NCBI GenBank assembly: GCA_934408795.1
Contig: CAKRVQ010000014.1
Location: 1 to 13,056 of the forward strand
Source of the DNA: an uncultured Eubacteriales bacterium
GTDB taxonomy: Bacteria > Bacillota > Clostridia > Oscillospirales > Acutalibacteraceae
Length of the DNA: 13,056 bases
Direction: 5' to 3'
Under the pieces are notes generated by a model that did not search any database, was not told the origin of the DNA, and saw only the letters and a list, made by a program, of their open reading frames with translations. This document shows, one piece after another, positions 1 through 6,451 of the stretch. Positions within the stretch are counted from its first letter, which is position 1; each line of letters begins with the position of its first letter. A program made the position numbers and the translations under genes.

Positions 1-1
1 C

Positions 2-1153
2 GTTGTTATAACCCGTTATCGCTATCAGCCCTCGGAGGATGCGTTTCAGACAAAGCTTGAAAGTCTCGGCATCCCTGTTTATCATCATTACCCGATAGCC
101 GGTTATCCTTCGGACATTTCCTTTATAGTGAGTGATGAGGGATACGGAAAGAACGATTACATAAAAACCGAGCGTCCGCTTGTTGTTGTTACCGCCCCCG
201 GTCCCGGCAGCGGAAAAATGGCGACCTGTCTCAGTCAGCTCTATCATGAGCACAAAAACGGAGTCAAGGCGGGATATGCCAAATTCGAGACCTTCCCGAT
301 CTGGAATCTGCCCCTCAAGCATCCGGTCAATCTGGCATATGAGGCTGCGACAGCAGATCTCAACGATGTTAATATGATCGATCCTTTTCATCTTGAGGCT
401 TACGGCGAAAAGGCGGTCAACTATAACAGGGATGTTGAGATATTCCCGGTCGTGAGAGCGATGCTCCAAAAGATCCTCGGAAGCTGCCCTTATAAATCGC
501 CCACCGATATGGGTGTCAATATGGCGGGCAACTGTATATACGACGATGAGGCGGTCAGGCACGAGGCGGGTCTTGAGATCATCAGAAGATACTACGGTGC
601 TCTTTGCCGCTCCAAAAAGGGAGAAGACAACGCGGGCGAAGTGACCAAAACAGAGCTGCTTATGAATGAATCGGGGCTTTCCCCCGAAGACCGTCCCGTT
701 ATCGGAGCTGCCGATAAGAAGGCTGAGCTTACGGGCGCTCCCGCGGTGGCAATCGAGTTGTCGGACGGAAGGATAGTTACCGGAAAGACCTCTGCGCTTT
801 TGGGATCGAGTGCCGCGGCAATACTGAACGCTCTTAAGGCATACGGCGGCATTCCGGATGATATGGATCTTATATCGCCTACGGTTATAGAGCCCGTGCA
901 GGACTTAAAGGTCAATTATCTCGGAAATCACAATCCGCGTCTGCATACCGATGAAGTGCTTGTGGCGCTTTCGATATGCGCCGCGACCAACCCGACCGCA
1001 GCACATGCAATGAAGCAGCTTGAAAAGCTGAAAAACTGTGAGGCGCATTCATCCGTGATACTTAATCAGGTGGACTCGGGCACATTCAGAAAGCTCGGTG
1101 TCAACCTGACCTGCGATCCCAAATATCAGACTAAAAAGTTGTTCCACAAATAA
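2..1153 (+). CDS. DUF1846 (UPF0371) family protein, 5' end cut by window edge
   Basis: The reading frame is open from base 2, so the N-terminus lies outside the window; the GTG at 128 is an internal codon and not the start. About 383 residues are visible, against roughly 500 for the family, so about 115-120 residues are missing. I recognise the family by its highly conserved blocks: HHYPIAGYPS, SDEGYGKNDYI, the glycine-rich APGPGSGKMATCLSQLYHEH (fragment residues 65 onward), FPIWNLPLKHPVNLAYEAAT and VNYNRDVEIFP. The GPGSGK stretch resembles a nucleotide-binding loop, but that function is inference. DUF1846 proteins are soluble and widespread in Firmicutes, and I know of no established biochemical role. 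A strong terminator follows directly, so this gene ends its transcript. Identification is very sure; function is unknown. Confidence 0.93.
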   Translation, partial: VVITRYRYQPSEDAFQTKLESLGIPVYHHYPIAGYPSDISFIVSDEGYGKNDYIKTERPLVVVTAPGPGSGKMATCLSQLYHEHKNGVKAGYAKFETFPIWNLPLKHPVNLAYEAATADLNDVNMIDPFHLEAYGEKAVNYNRDVEIFPVVRAMLQKILGSCPYKSPTDMGVNMAGNCIYDDEAVRHEAGLEIIRRYYGALCRSKKGEDNAGEVTKTELLMNESGLSPEDRPVIGAADKKAELTGAPAVAIELSDGRIVTGKTSALLGSSAAAILNALKAYGGIPDDMDLISPTVIEPVQDLKVNYLGNHNPRLHTDEVLVALSICAATNPTAAHAMKQLEKLKNCEAHSSVILNQVDSGTFRKLGVNLTCDPKYQTKKLFHK

Positions 1154-1173
1154 AATGTCAACAATAAAAGGCG

Positions 1174-1225
1174 GGCGGGTCCTTGTCACACTTTCTTACG
1201 AAGGGTGACGGGGACCCGCCTTTTT
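1174..1225 (+). terminator. Rho-independent terminator, probably bidirectional, between convergent genes
   Basis: A 16-bp stem pairs 1174-1189 with 1205-1220 (two G-T wobbles at 1183/1184), with a 15-nt loop and T5 at 1221-1225. It lies 20 bases after the DUF1846 stop. On the opposite strand the hairpin is followed by CCTTTTATT, so it may also stop the DUF421 transcript. Confidence 0.93.
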
Positions 1226-1283
1226 GTTTCGGCTCTTGATTCCCGATTTCGGTGTGCGGAAAAAGGGGCAGACGATCTCATTA

Positions 1284-1988
1284 TTAAAACGGGGCGGATA
1301 TCTCGCCCGGTTCGGCGGTAAATATCTTCAGTTCTGTTCCGTCTTCGGTCGTTGCAAGAAAGACATCTTCGGGCAAAAGATTACGGCTTTTGAGTTCGGA
1401 GGTCAGCCAGGCGTCGTCCCTGCCCACGAGATGGAGGTTTTCGGAAAGGATCCTTCCGTCCGCAACAACATTGGTTCTTATATGCTCCTGCGTCGATGTG
1501 GCGCCCGCAGCCTCAACCGTGAGAGGCTGTTTCGCGGCGGCGGGCAAAATGCTTATTTTTCCGTTTGCCTCTATAAGCGCGGTGTCGATCGACGACAGAT
1601 CGAAATATCCGAGCAATCGGCAGTCGGCTTGAAATTCGTTGATGTCGAGATGTGCCTTTTTGAAGCCGTCGCGGTACATTTTTCCGTCTTTCATTAAAAC
1701 TATGGGTTTGCCCTCCAGCACGCTGCGCGCCTTTTTTGACTTATTGGCGATCACCGCGAGGACCATTGTGATAATTCCGTAGAACACCATTGCGGTAAGA
1801 AACCGCAGCGAGTCGTTAAGGTTATCCGATGCGGCAAGTTCGGCTGCTATTGAACCGATCGTGATACTGTTGATGTAGTCGAATAGGCTGAGCTCGGATA
1901 TCTGGCGGTTTCCTATAAGACGGGACAGTGCAAAAAGGACAATCAGCGACACGACGGACGCGCAGAGAACATATATGATCGATGACAT
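1284..1988 (-). CDS. DUF421 / YetF-family membrane protein
   Basis: This encodes 234 aa. I chose the ATG at 1986-1988 because GGAGG (complement 1996-2000) sits 7 bases before it; an upstream in-frame ATG at 2006 would add only MSGGNK and would place this site inside the coding sequence. The N-terminus has a hydrophobic helix (about residues 4-26) ending in SRLIGNRQISELSLFDY, then ITIGSIAAELA and a second strongly hydrophobic stretch (LTAMVFYGIITMVLAVIA). This is the DUF421 layout of short membrane segments. After it comes the cytosolic YetF-type domain, with GKPIVLMKDGKM and INEFQADCRLLGYFDLSSIDTALIE. The gene is divergent from dpaA. Function is not established for the family, although members are found in spore-associated spoVA mobile operons. 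Family assignment is confident; a sporulation role here is inference from the neighbour. Confidence 0.9.
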   Translation of the reverse strand: MSSIIYVLCASVVSLIVLFALSRLIGNRQISELSLFDYINSITIGSIAAELAASDNLNDSLRFLTAMVFYGIITMVLAVIANKSKKARSVLEGKPIVLMKDGKMYRDGFKKAHLDINEFQADCRLLGYFDLSSIDTALIEANGKISILPAAAKQPLTVEAAGATSTQEHIRTNVVADGRILSENLHLVGRDDAWLTSELKSRNLLPEDVFLATTEDGTELKIFTAEPGEISAPF

Positions 1989-2008
1989 TTTATTTCCTCC
2001 GGACATTT

Positions 2009-2014
2009 ATTATA
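2009..2014 (-). promoter_or_regulatory. Candidate -10 box for the DUF421 gene
   Basis: The complement reads TATAAT, about 20 bases before the chosen start codon, in AT-rich DNA with overlapping TATA-like steps. I find no convincing -35 at 16-18 bp. If used, the leader would be only about 13 nt and would begin almost at the Shine-Dalgarno site. A sporulation sigma factor could instead recognise this region. Weak call. Confidence 0.3.
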
Positions 2015-2139
2015 CACTTATATACACTGTTAATGTTTCCGAAAACCGCGCCGATAATCATAATATCAGCCTTTTTGTTCATACGGCGCAGGTCTTTTTT
2101 ATCGGTCAAAATCGGTTTTGGATGAGTGTGTCGCGGCGT

Positions 2140-2169
2140 TAACCTAAACATAAAGATCCTCATAGAATG
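2140..2169 (+). promoter_or_regulatory. Possible mother-cell (sigma-E or sigma-K type) promoter for dpaAB
   Basis: CATAGAATG at 2161-2169 resembles the sigma-K -10 (CATAnnnTA) with one mismatch, and the sigma-E -10 (CATAcAnT) with one mismatch. An AACC at 2141-2144 lies 16-17 bases upstream, where a sigma-K -35 (AC-containing) would sit. dpaAB (spoVFAB) is a mother-cell operon in Bacillus, so such a promoter is expected. The match is by eye and these motifs are short, so confidence is low. The box lies inside the left arm of the hairpin at 2152-2198. Confidence 0.3.
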
Positions 2170-2198
2170 TATTGAAACATTCCGCGAGGATCTTTTTT
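2152..2198 (+). terminator. Hairpin with T6 tail directly upstream of dpaA
   Basis: The outer stem of 10 bp pairs 2152-2161 with 2186-2195. A 3x3 internal loop follows, then a 6-bp inner stem (2165-2170 with 2177-2182) and a 6-nt loop. T6 at 2193-2198 completes an intrinsic-terminator shape. It ends 17 bases before the dpaA TTG and 6-7 bases before its Shine-Dalgarno. The only upstream plus-strand gene already has its own terminator at 1174-1225, so this hairpin may block read-through into dpaA, act as an attenuator, or end an unrecognised short transcript from 2010-2150, where I see no gene. Confidence 0.75.
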
Positions 2199-2215
2199 GT
2201 GCTGAGGTGATAAAA

Positions 2216-3082
2216 TTGAATATCTGTGTAATAGGCGGGGATAAGAGAATGGCACTCCTCGCCGAAAAGGCTGCCTCCGACGGCTGCCGTGTCATCTGCT
2301 GCGGCTTTGACAGCGGCATTGTCGGAGTAAACTGCCTGCAGACCGACAGTGCCGAGGCGGCGGTTCGGTCGTCGGATGTGATAATTCTTCCGCTGCCCGT
2401 TTCGAGGGATGGAAATTCCGTTTTTGCTCCGTTTTCAAGGTTTCCCATAGGGATCAATGAAGTCATATCGTCGCTCACTCCCGAAAAGAGGGTTATGTGC
2501 GGTATGCCCGATCCGTCACTTATGAAAAGGCTTACAAGGACGGGAGCAACGGTTTATGATTTCTTCGGACGCGAGGAACTGAGCGTACGCAACGCTGTGC
2601 CTACTGCCGAGGGGGCGATCGAGATCGCGATGCATGAGACCGACCGCACGGTCTTCGGCAGCAATGTCCTGATAATAGGTTACGGCAGACTCGGAAAGGC
2701 GACCGCGAGGCGGTTTTCGGCTCTCGGTGCCAATGTGACCGTATCCGCAAGGAAGAACTCCGATCTTGCCTGGATATCGGAGAGCGGATGTACCGCCGTC
2801 CGCACATCGGATATCCGCAGGTACATTCCGAAAGCGGACATAATCGTGAACACGGTTCCGTCGCTCATATTGGGAGTAAATGAGCTTGACGCGGTGGGAA
2901 AAGGTACCGTGATAATCGATCTTGCATCGTCGCCCGGCGGCGTTGACTTCAAGTATGCCTCCGCAAAGGGTATAAACGCGATTGCGGCATTGTCTCTTCC
3001 CGGAAAGGTGGCGCCCGCCACGGCAGCGGAAGCGATATACGAAACGATCCTGAGTATTCTTGCGGAAAATCATTCGGAATAG
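2216..3082 (+). CDS. dpaA: Dipicolinate synthase subunit A
   Basis: With DpaB it oxidises a dihydrodipicolinate-type intermediate of the lysine pathway to dipicolinic acid in the mother cell; the product is loaded into the spore core with calcium. I chose the TTG at 2216: GAGGTGAT (2204-2211, a near-perfect anti-16S match) lies just before it and the Rossmann strand begins at once (NICVIGGDKR). The in-frame GTG at 2207 is part of that ribosome binding site. This gives 288 aa, close to Bacillus SpoVFA (about 297). An N-terminal nucleotide-like domain with ICVIGGDKRM, the segment around PLPVSRDG, and a second Rossmann fold with G155-Y-G-R-L-G160 plus VIIDLASSPGGVDF near the end are typical of the family. 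dpaB follows after 15 bases, so they form an operon. The asd/dapG/dapA genes that follow in Bacillus are absent here. Confidence 0.94.
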   Translation: MNICVIGGDKRMALLAEKAASDGCRVICCGFDSGIVGVNCLQTDSAEAAVRSSDVIILPLPVSRDGNSVFAPFSRFPIGINEVISSLTPEKRVMCGMPDPSLMKRLTRTGATVYDFFGREELSVRNAVPTAEGAIEIAMHETDRTVFGSNVLIIGYGRLGKATARRFSALGANVTVSARKNSDLAWISESGCTAVRTSDIRRYIPKADIIVNTVPSLILGVNELDAVGKGTVIIDLASSPGGVDFKYASAKGINAIAALSLPGKVAPATAAEAIYETILSILAENHSE

Positions 3083-3097
3083 GAGGAAAGGCTGATC

Positions 3098-3670
3098 ATG
3101 CAGAATAAAACCATAGGCTTTGCTCTCTGCGGCTCCTTTTGCACACTTGAAAGAGTCTTACCGCAGATAGCTGTGCTGCGCGGCCTCGGTGCGGATGTTA
3201 TTCCGATAATGTCCGAGATAGTATACTCCACCGACACCCGCTTCGGCACTGCCGAGCACTTTATCTCTTCGGTGAAGGATATATGCGGCAGAGAAATAAT
3301 CCACGATATAAAGGGAGCCGAGCCGATAGGACCGAAAGGTCTTTTGGATATGCTTATTATTGCCCCGTGCACGGGAAACACGCTCGGAAAGCTTGCGGCG
3401 GGGATAACGGACTCTTCGGTGACGATGGCGGCGAAGGCGCATTTGAGGAACGAGCGGCCGGTCGTGGTCGCGGTATCGACCAATGACGCCCTTGCGGCTT
3501 CCGCAAAAAATATAGGTGCTCTTATGAATAACAAGAATTACTTTTTCGTTCCCTTTACGGAGGACGCGCCGTATTCGAAGCACCGTTCCTGCGTTGCCGA
3601 TTTTTCGATGATACCGCAGACGGCATATGCGGCGTTTTCGGGCAAGCAGCTGCAACCGATGATTTATTAA
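3098..3670 (+). CDS. dpaB: Dipicolinate synthase subunit B (flavoprotein-like)
   Basis: The protein has 190 aa, close to Bacillus SpoVFB (about 200). The ATG is preceded by AGGAGG (3081-3086) overlapping the dpaA stop codon, with an 11-base spacing. The sequence has the phosphopantothenoylcysteine decarboxylase/flavoprotein fold: N-terminal strand TIGFALCGSFCTLERVLPQ, then IIAPCTGNTLGKLAAGITDS (about residues 87-106), where a flavin would bind, and PVVVAVSTNDALA. DpaB is known as the partner of DpaA in dipicolinate formation. Its presence means this organism uses the dedicated synthase rather than the EtfA route of some clostridia. It is the last gene of the operon. Downstream lies the four-way-junction inverted repeat, whose GCCCG-T7 arm could end the transcript. 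Confidence 0.94.
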   Translation: MQNKTIGFALCGSFCTLERVLPQIAVLRGLGADVIPIMSEIVYSTDTRFGTAEHFISSVKDICGREIIHDIKGAEPIGPKGLLDMLIIAPCTGNTLGKLAAGITDSSVTMAAKAHLRNERPVVVAVSTNDALAASAKNIGALMNNKNYFFVPFTEDAPYSKHRSCVADFSMIPQTAYAAFSGKQLQPMIY

Positions 3671-3712
3671 GGAGCGGGTACGGAGAAAAGGCTAAATCTG
3701 CGATGATACCGG

Positions 3713-3886
3713 AGGCGGAGCCGCGCGACCCCCGCCGAGGCGGGGGTCGCACAAAAAAAACGGGCGGCAGAGGGGGACGGGGCGGCTTTGGGGGAGAAGT
3801 GCGTAAGCGGAGGGTGTGGGGTGTTTTCGGGAAAAAGTGCCCGTTTTTTTGTGCCGCGCCCTGCAGGGCGCGGCGCGGCTCTGCCT
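3713..3886. repeat. 174-bp composite inverted repeat with hairpin in each arm (four-way-junction element)
   Basis: Each half contains an outer arm, an internal GC-rich palindrome and an inner arm, in mirror order. Outer stem P1 pairs 3713-3724 with 3875-3886 (12 bp, one G-T). P2 is a hairpin at 3725-3750 (11 bp, loop CGAG). P3 pairs 3751-3765 (ACA8CGGGC) with 3839-3852 (GCCCGT7GT), with one bulged A. P4 is a hairpin at 3853-3874 (9 bp around TGCA). The four helices abut with no unpaired base between them, and P3 closes a 73-nt G-rich loop. The two halves are diverged inverted copies of a unit of roughly 50 nt. It could be a REP/BIME-like element, a MITE remnant with hairpin-bearing ends, or an elaborate bidirectional terminator. 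Structure is read directly; function is inference. Confidence 0.8.
3751..3852. terminator. Possible bidirectional terminator: A8-CGGGC / GCCCG-T7 stem with long loop
   Basis: An A tract before and a T tract after a GC-rich stem is the pattern of a terminator that works on both strands. The 73-nt loop (3766-3838) is unusually long. On the plus strand a shorter alternative, CGGG (3828-3831) with CCCG (3840-3843) followed by T7, could serve as the dpaAB terminator, since no other one follows dpaB. Confidence 0.45.
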
Positions 3887-3929
3887 AAAAATAAACCGTC
3901 AGGGCGTCGGTTACGACGCCCTGACGGTT
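3887..3929 (-). terminator. Rho-independent terminator of the gntR-ABC-lipoprotein operon
   Basis: A perfect 16-bp stem pairs 3894-3909 with 3914-3929 with a 4-nt loop. On the minus strand it is followed by TATTTTTAG. It lies 41 bases past the lipoprotein stop codon. There is no T tract on the plus-strand side, so it is directional. Confidence 0.92.
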
Positions 3930-3970
3930 CTCATATGACTTTCCGCAACGATAGGAATTCTCGGAATCGC

Positions 3971-4807
3971 TTACCACCAGTTTACAAAGGTATCGCTCAG
4001 CATACCCAATGCGATGCGCAGCTCTTCCGCAATGTCTTCGGGAAGAGGATAATAGCTTGGATACTGCGAAAATCTATTCTGCGCGATGTCGGCACTCTCG
4101 GGATCGCTTTCTAAGTTGCCGTCGGGGTCGGTATCGGCGGCGGAATCGTCGCTTTCGGTAGGCACTGCGTAAGAATACTTATTACCGCGTTCAAGATACA
4201 TATTGCCTTTGGAATCGGAGACGATCCAAATGTCGGTGTTGTTGTAGATCAGCTCATTTTTATCACAGGTATAAAGGCTTGCGATATTGGTGATCTGTTT
4301 CATCAGCTTTTCGGTTTCTTCCTCACCGAGAGGCGTTTTCGAAAGTGCCTCAGAGATGCCGGAGCGAATTTTGTCATTAAGGACATTCACCGTCGTTCCG
4401 TCGAATGTTTCGCCCATAAGGCAGAAGCGGGATAGTTCGCGATCGGTCAACGCGGTCTTATAGTTTTCGTATACATCCTCGCGTGCATACCAGCGGGAAT
4501 TAATGCCGCGTATCACATGTCTGACCTCATCAAAGTGCATTGATGAACCGAAGTTACCTGCCAAAAGCAGGGGCACCTCTTTATGAGAAAGGGTTCCCGT
4601 TACGCTGTTCGGCATTATCGGTTCGATCCCTTCTCCCGAGGGGAGGAGCTTATATTTTTCGCCTTTGAATATCAGTTCGTTTTCCGAGTCGTCGGTATAT
4701 ACCGCATTGTGATCCCTCAGGTCGTCGATATATGTGCAGGAGCAGAGTCCGATGCAAACAAGAACGATGAGGACAAGCGCGGATACGCGTTTAAGTGTTT
4801 TCTTCAT
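3971..4807 (-). CDS. Uncharacterised secreted lipoprotein
   Basis: The protein has 278 aa. Positively charged MKKTLKR is followed by a hydrophobic core (residues 8-21) and LCSC with Cys24 as the probable lipidation site; a cysteine at -2 of the lipobox is a little unusual. The mature part has no domain I recognise. It contains an acidic, low-complexity stretch near the C-terminus (DDSAADTDPDGNLESDPESAD) and ends NWW, with no sortase signal. The start codon lies within the 3' end of the 44-aa gene (17-base overlap), with AAGGA about 10 bases upstream, so translation is probably coupled. It is the last gene of the gntR-ABC operon, so it may be an extracytoplasmic partner of the transporter or may sense envelope conditions; that is inference. 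Expressed protein likely, function unknown. Confidence 0.85.
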   Translation of the reverse strand: MKKTLKRVSALVLIVLVCIGLCSCTYIDDLRDHNAVYTDDSENELIFKGEKYKLLPSGEGIEPIMPNSVTGTLSHKEVPLLLAGNFGSSMHFDEVRHVIRGINSRWYAREDVYENYKTALTDRELSRFCLMGETFDGTTVNVLNDKIRSGISEALSKTPLGEEETEKLMKQITNIASLYTCDKNELIYNNTDIWIVSDSKGNMYLERGNKYSYAVPTESDDSAADTDPDGNLESDPESADIAQNRFSQYPSYYPLPEDIAEELRIALGMLSDTFVNWW

Positions 4808-4925
4808 TGTCTGTTTTTCCTTTCCGCAGAGCCTTTTTGCCGGGTTTTAAGAGGCCGAAGACCACTGCCGCTATTCCTATTGCCGAAACGCAGGCACAAA
4901 CGGTGATCTGCAATGCTTTTTTCAT
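4791..4925 (-). CDS. Small single-pass membrane peptide, 44 aa
   Basis: This gene is easily missed by length cut-offs. The product starts MKKALQITVCACVSAIGIA, continues as a hydrophobic helix through about residue 26 (AAVVFGLLK), and ends with a basic then acidic tail (PGKKALRKGKTDNEENT). AAGGAG (complement 4936-4941) lies 10 bases before the ATG and overlaps the permease stop codon. The 3' end overlaps the lipoprotein start by 17 bases. Good ribosome binding site, tight packing between two operon genes and a clean membrane segment all support a real gene. It could be a small subunit or regulator of the ABC transporter. No family recognised. Confidence 0.75.
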   Translation of the reverse strand: MKKALQITVCACVSAIGIAAVVFGLLKPGKKALRKGKTDNEENT

Positions 4926-4940
4926 ATGGCTCTCACTCCT

Positions 4941-5759
4941 TTATTCAAGATTCAGATGCTTTTTCATCACATTAAGGTTGATGATGCCGTAGACAAATCC
5001 GAGGAGCGCCGTGAGAAGGATCCCTCCGCACAAAGCGATGTGTGTCGTTGCCGCATAGTGGGTGGTTGCCCATTCGGCGATATCACCAATGAATCGGGGA
5101 TGCTCATAGACCATACAGGAAAACACGATTATAAACACGGTGCCGAGTATCTGTCTCGCGAAATAGTAGGCAAAGTATATTCCGAAAGCGGCGAGCAGAC
5201 GGTTCTTTTTTGCCCTTTGACCGAGCGAAATGCAGCCGTAAAACAGAAGCAGCGATTCGGTAAAAGACACTATTATAAGTATCAGACCTTCAATCACATA
5301 AAGTACCGTATTAAGGGTGCCGACCTTTGCAGCGAGTATGTTCAGAAGAAACACGCCCGCTTTCACGACCTCTTCGGTCATATCTCCCGCACCCGCGACG
5401 GCAAGGGCGGCAAGAACAGCCGCGCATGACGTAAGGATGCATATGACCGCCGAAAGAAGTTTTGAAAAAAGGTGCTGCATCGGGGTCACGGGGAGTGTGA
5501 AATAGAGGTATCCCTCGGCGGTATACAGGCTGCTTCTGAATCTCACGACCGAGACTACCACCGACATGACCAGGCAGACAAGCGATGTGATAACAAGTGC
5601 GACGACCGATGAAACGAAAACGATCGAATAGGCGGTCGTTTTTGCTTCGAATATCTGGACGAATCGGGTGAGGACGCCCATGCCGAGCAGGATCAGCAGC
5701 ATTGGGAGCATTGTGCGCACATATGATGCCGCTTCATATTTCAAAAGCTTCTTTACCAT
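4941..5759 (-). CDS. ABC-2-type transporter permease
   Basis: The protein has 272 aa and is highly hydrophobic, with about six predicted membrane segments (around residues 15-30, 45-70, 100-125, 155-180, 190-215 and 240-262). Between the second and third lies RFRSSLYTAEGYLYFTLPVT followed by PMQHLFSKLL, a pattern common in ABC-2 permeases of bacitracin/lantibiotic and YtrC-like systems. GGGAGGTG lies 8 bases before the ATG, and the start overlaps the ATPase 3' end by 7 bases, indicating translational coupling. Together with the ATPase it should form a membrane exporter or regulatory transporter; the substrate cannot be read from sequence. Confidence 0.87.
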   Translation of the reverse strand: MVKKLLKYEAASYVRTMLPMLLILLGMGVLTRFVQIFEAKTTAYSIVFVSSVVALVITSLVCLVMSVVVSVVRFRSSLYTAEGYLYFTLPVTPMQHLFSKLLSAVICILTSCAAVLAALAVAGAGDMTEEVVKAGVFLLNILAAKVGTLNTVLYVIEGLILIIVSFTESLLLFYGCISLGQRAKKNRLLAAFGIYFAYYFARQILGTVFIIVFSCMVYEHPRFIGDIAEWATTHYAATTHIALCGGILLTALLGFVYGIINLNVMKKHLNLE

Positions 5760-6451
5760 TTGAACACCTCCCTGAAGGTTTCGTCCACACTTTTTCCCGT
5801 TTCCTCGCGGATTTCATCCACCGATTTTGAAAGAACGATCCTGCCGTTCTTTATGAATATCACATCATCGAGGATCTGCTCTATATCGGATATCAGGTGG
5901 GTGGAGATTATGACGGAGGCTTCGGGATTATAGTTGCCTATGATAGTGGAGATAATATAATCACGCGTAGCGGGGTCGACGCCTGCTATCGGTTCGTCGA
6001 GCACATACAGCTTAGCCGCCCTGCTCATAACGAGTATGAGCGACACCTTCTCGCGGTTGCCCTTAGAGAGGGATTTTAGTTTCATTTCGGGTTTTACTCC
6101 GAGCTTTTCAAGCATTGAGAATGCAAGCGCCTTGCGGAAATCGGAATAAAAATCCTCAAACATATTTACTATCTGTTCAACCGTCATCCAGGAGTTTAGG
6201 TAGTTGTTGTCGGGAAGGTACGCCACCTTCGACTTGGTTGCGGTGCCCGGAGCGCTGCCGTCGATAGTAAGGTGTCCCGCCGTCGGCGTTAAAAGTCCGT
6301 TTATCAGTTTGATGAGTGTCGTCTTTCCGGAACCGTTGGGACCCAAAAGTCCGATGATCCTGCCGCTTTGCACGGAAAGGTCTACCGAGTCAAGGGCGAC
6401 CAATCCTCCGTAGCTTTTCGAAAGCGATTCACAGCGAAGTATTTCGCTCAT
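5753..6451 (-). CDS. ABC transporter ATP-binding protein (YtrB/BcrA-like)
   Basis: The start is the ATG at 6449-6451 (232 aa), with AAGGAGG 10 bases upstream; the longer frame to 6505 lies inside gntR. Nucleotide-binding motifs are complete: Walker A G37PNGSGKT44, signature LSKGN at 128-132, Walker B LYVLDE at 148-153 with catalytic Glu153, D-loop AGVDP, and H-loop STHLISD. The Q-loop position reads LPDNNYL with Asp81 in place of Gln, as I recall for several YtrB-like and BcrA-like ATPases. It overlaps gntR by 23 bases and the permease by 7. It powers the permease encoded next. By analogy with Bacillus ytr and bcr systems it may respond to cell-wall-active compounds, which is inference. Confidence 0.93.
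   Translation of the reverse strand: MSEILRCESLSKSYGGLVALDSVDLSVQSGRIIGLLGPNGSGKTTLIKLINGLLTPTAGHLTIDGSAPGTATKSKVAYLPDNNYLNSWMTVEQIVNMFEDFYSDFRKALAFSMLEKLGVKPEMKLKSLSKGNREKVSLILVMSRAAKLYVLDEPIAGVDPATRDYIISTIIGNYNPEASVIISTHLISDIEQILDDVIFIKNGRIVLSKSVDEIREETGKSVDETFREVFKW

Larger units (their letters stand above)
3671..3970. other. 300-bp non-coding interval between convergent operons
   Basis: I see no convincing gene here; the open frames crossing it on both strands are arginine-, glycine- or proline-rich by-products of the GC-rich repeats and lack ribosome binding sites. It contains a short spacer after dpaB (3671-3712), the 174-bp inverted repeat (3713-3886), the leftward terminator (3887-3929) and a short spacer before the lipoprotein stop codon. 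Confidence 0.8.

Noticed and set aside
128..1153. Start of the DUF1846 gene at GTG 128
   Set aside because: Conserved family sequence continues upstream in frame to base 2, so 128 is internal.
3725..3760. GC-rich hairpin followed by A8 as a plus-strand terminator
   Set aside because: An intrinsic terminator needs T residues after the stem; here there are A residues, so the hairpin is better explained as one arm of the larger inverted repeat.
3555..3888. Several GC-rich open frames on both strands after dpaB
   Set aside because: They are Arg/Gly/Pro-rich translations of the inverted-repeat element or antisense to dpaB, without ribosome binding sites.
4926..5429. 167-aa plus-strand frame opposite the ABC permease
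   Set aside because: Antisense to a clear membrane protein gene; no domain or start signal.
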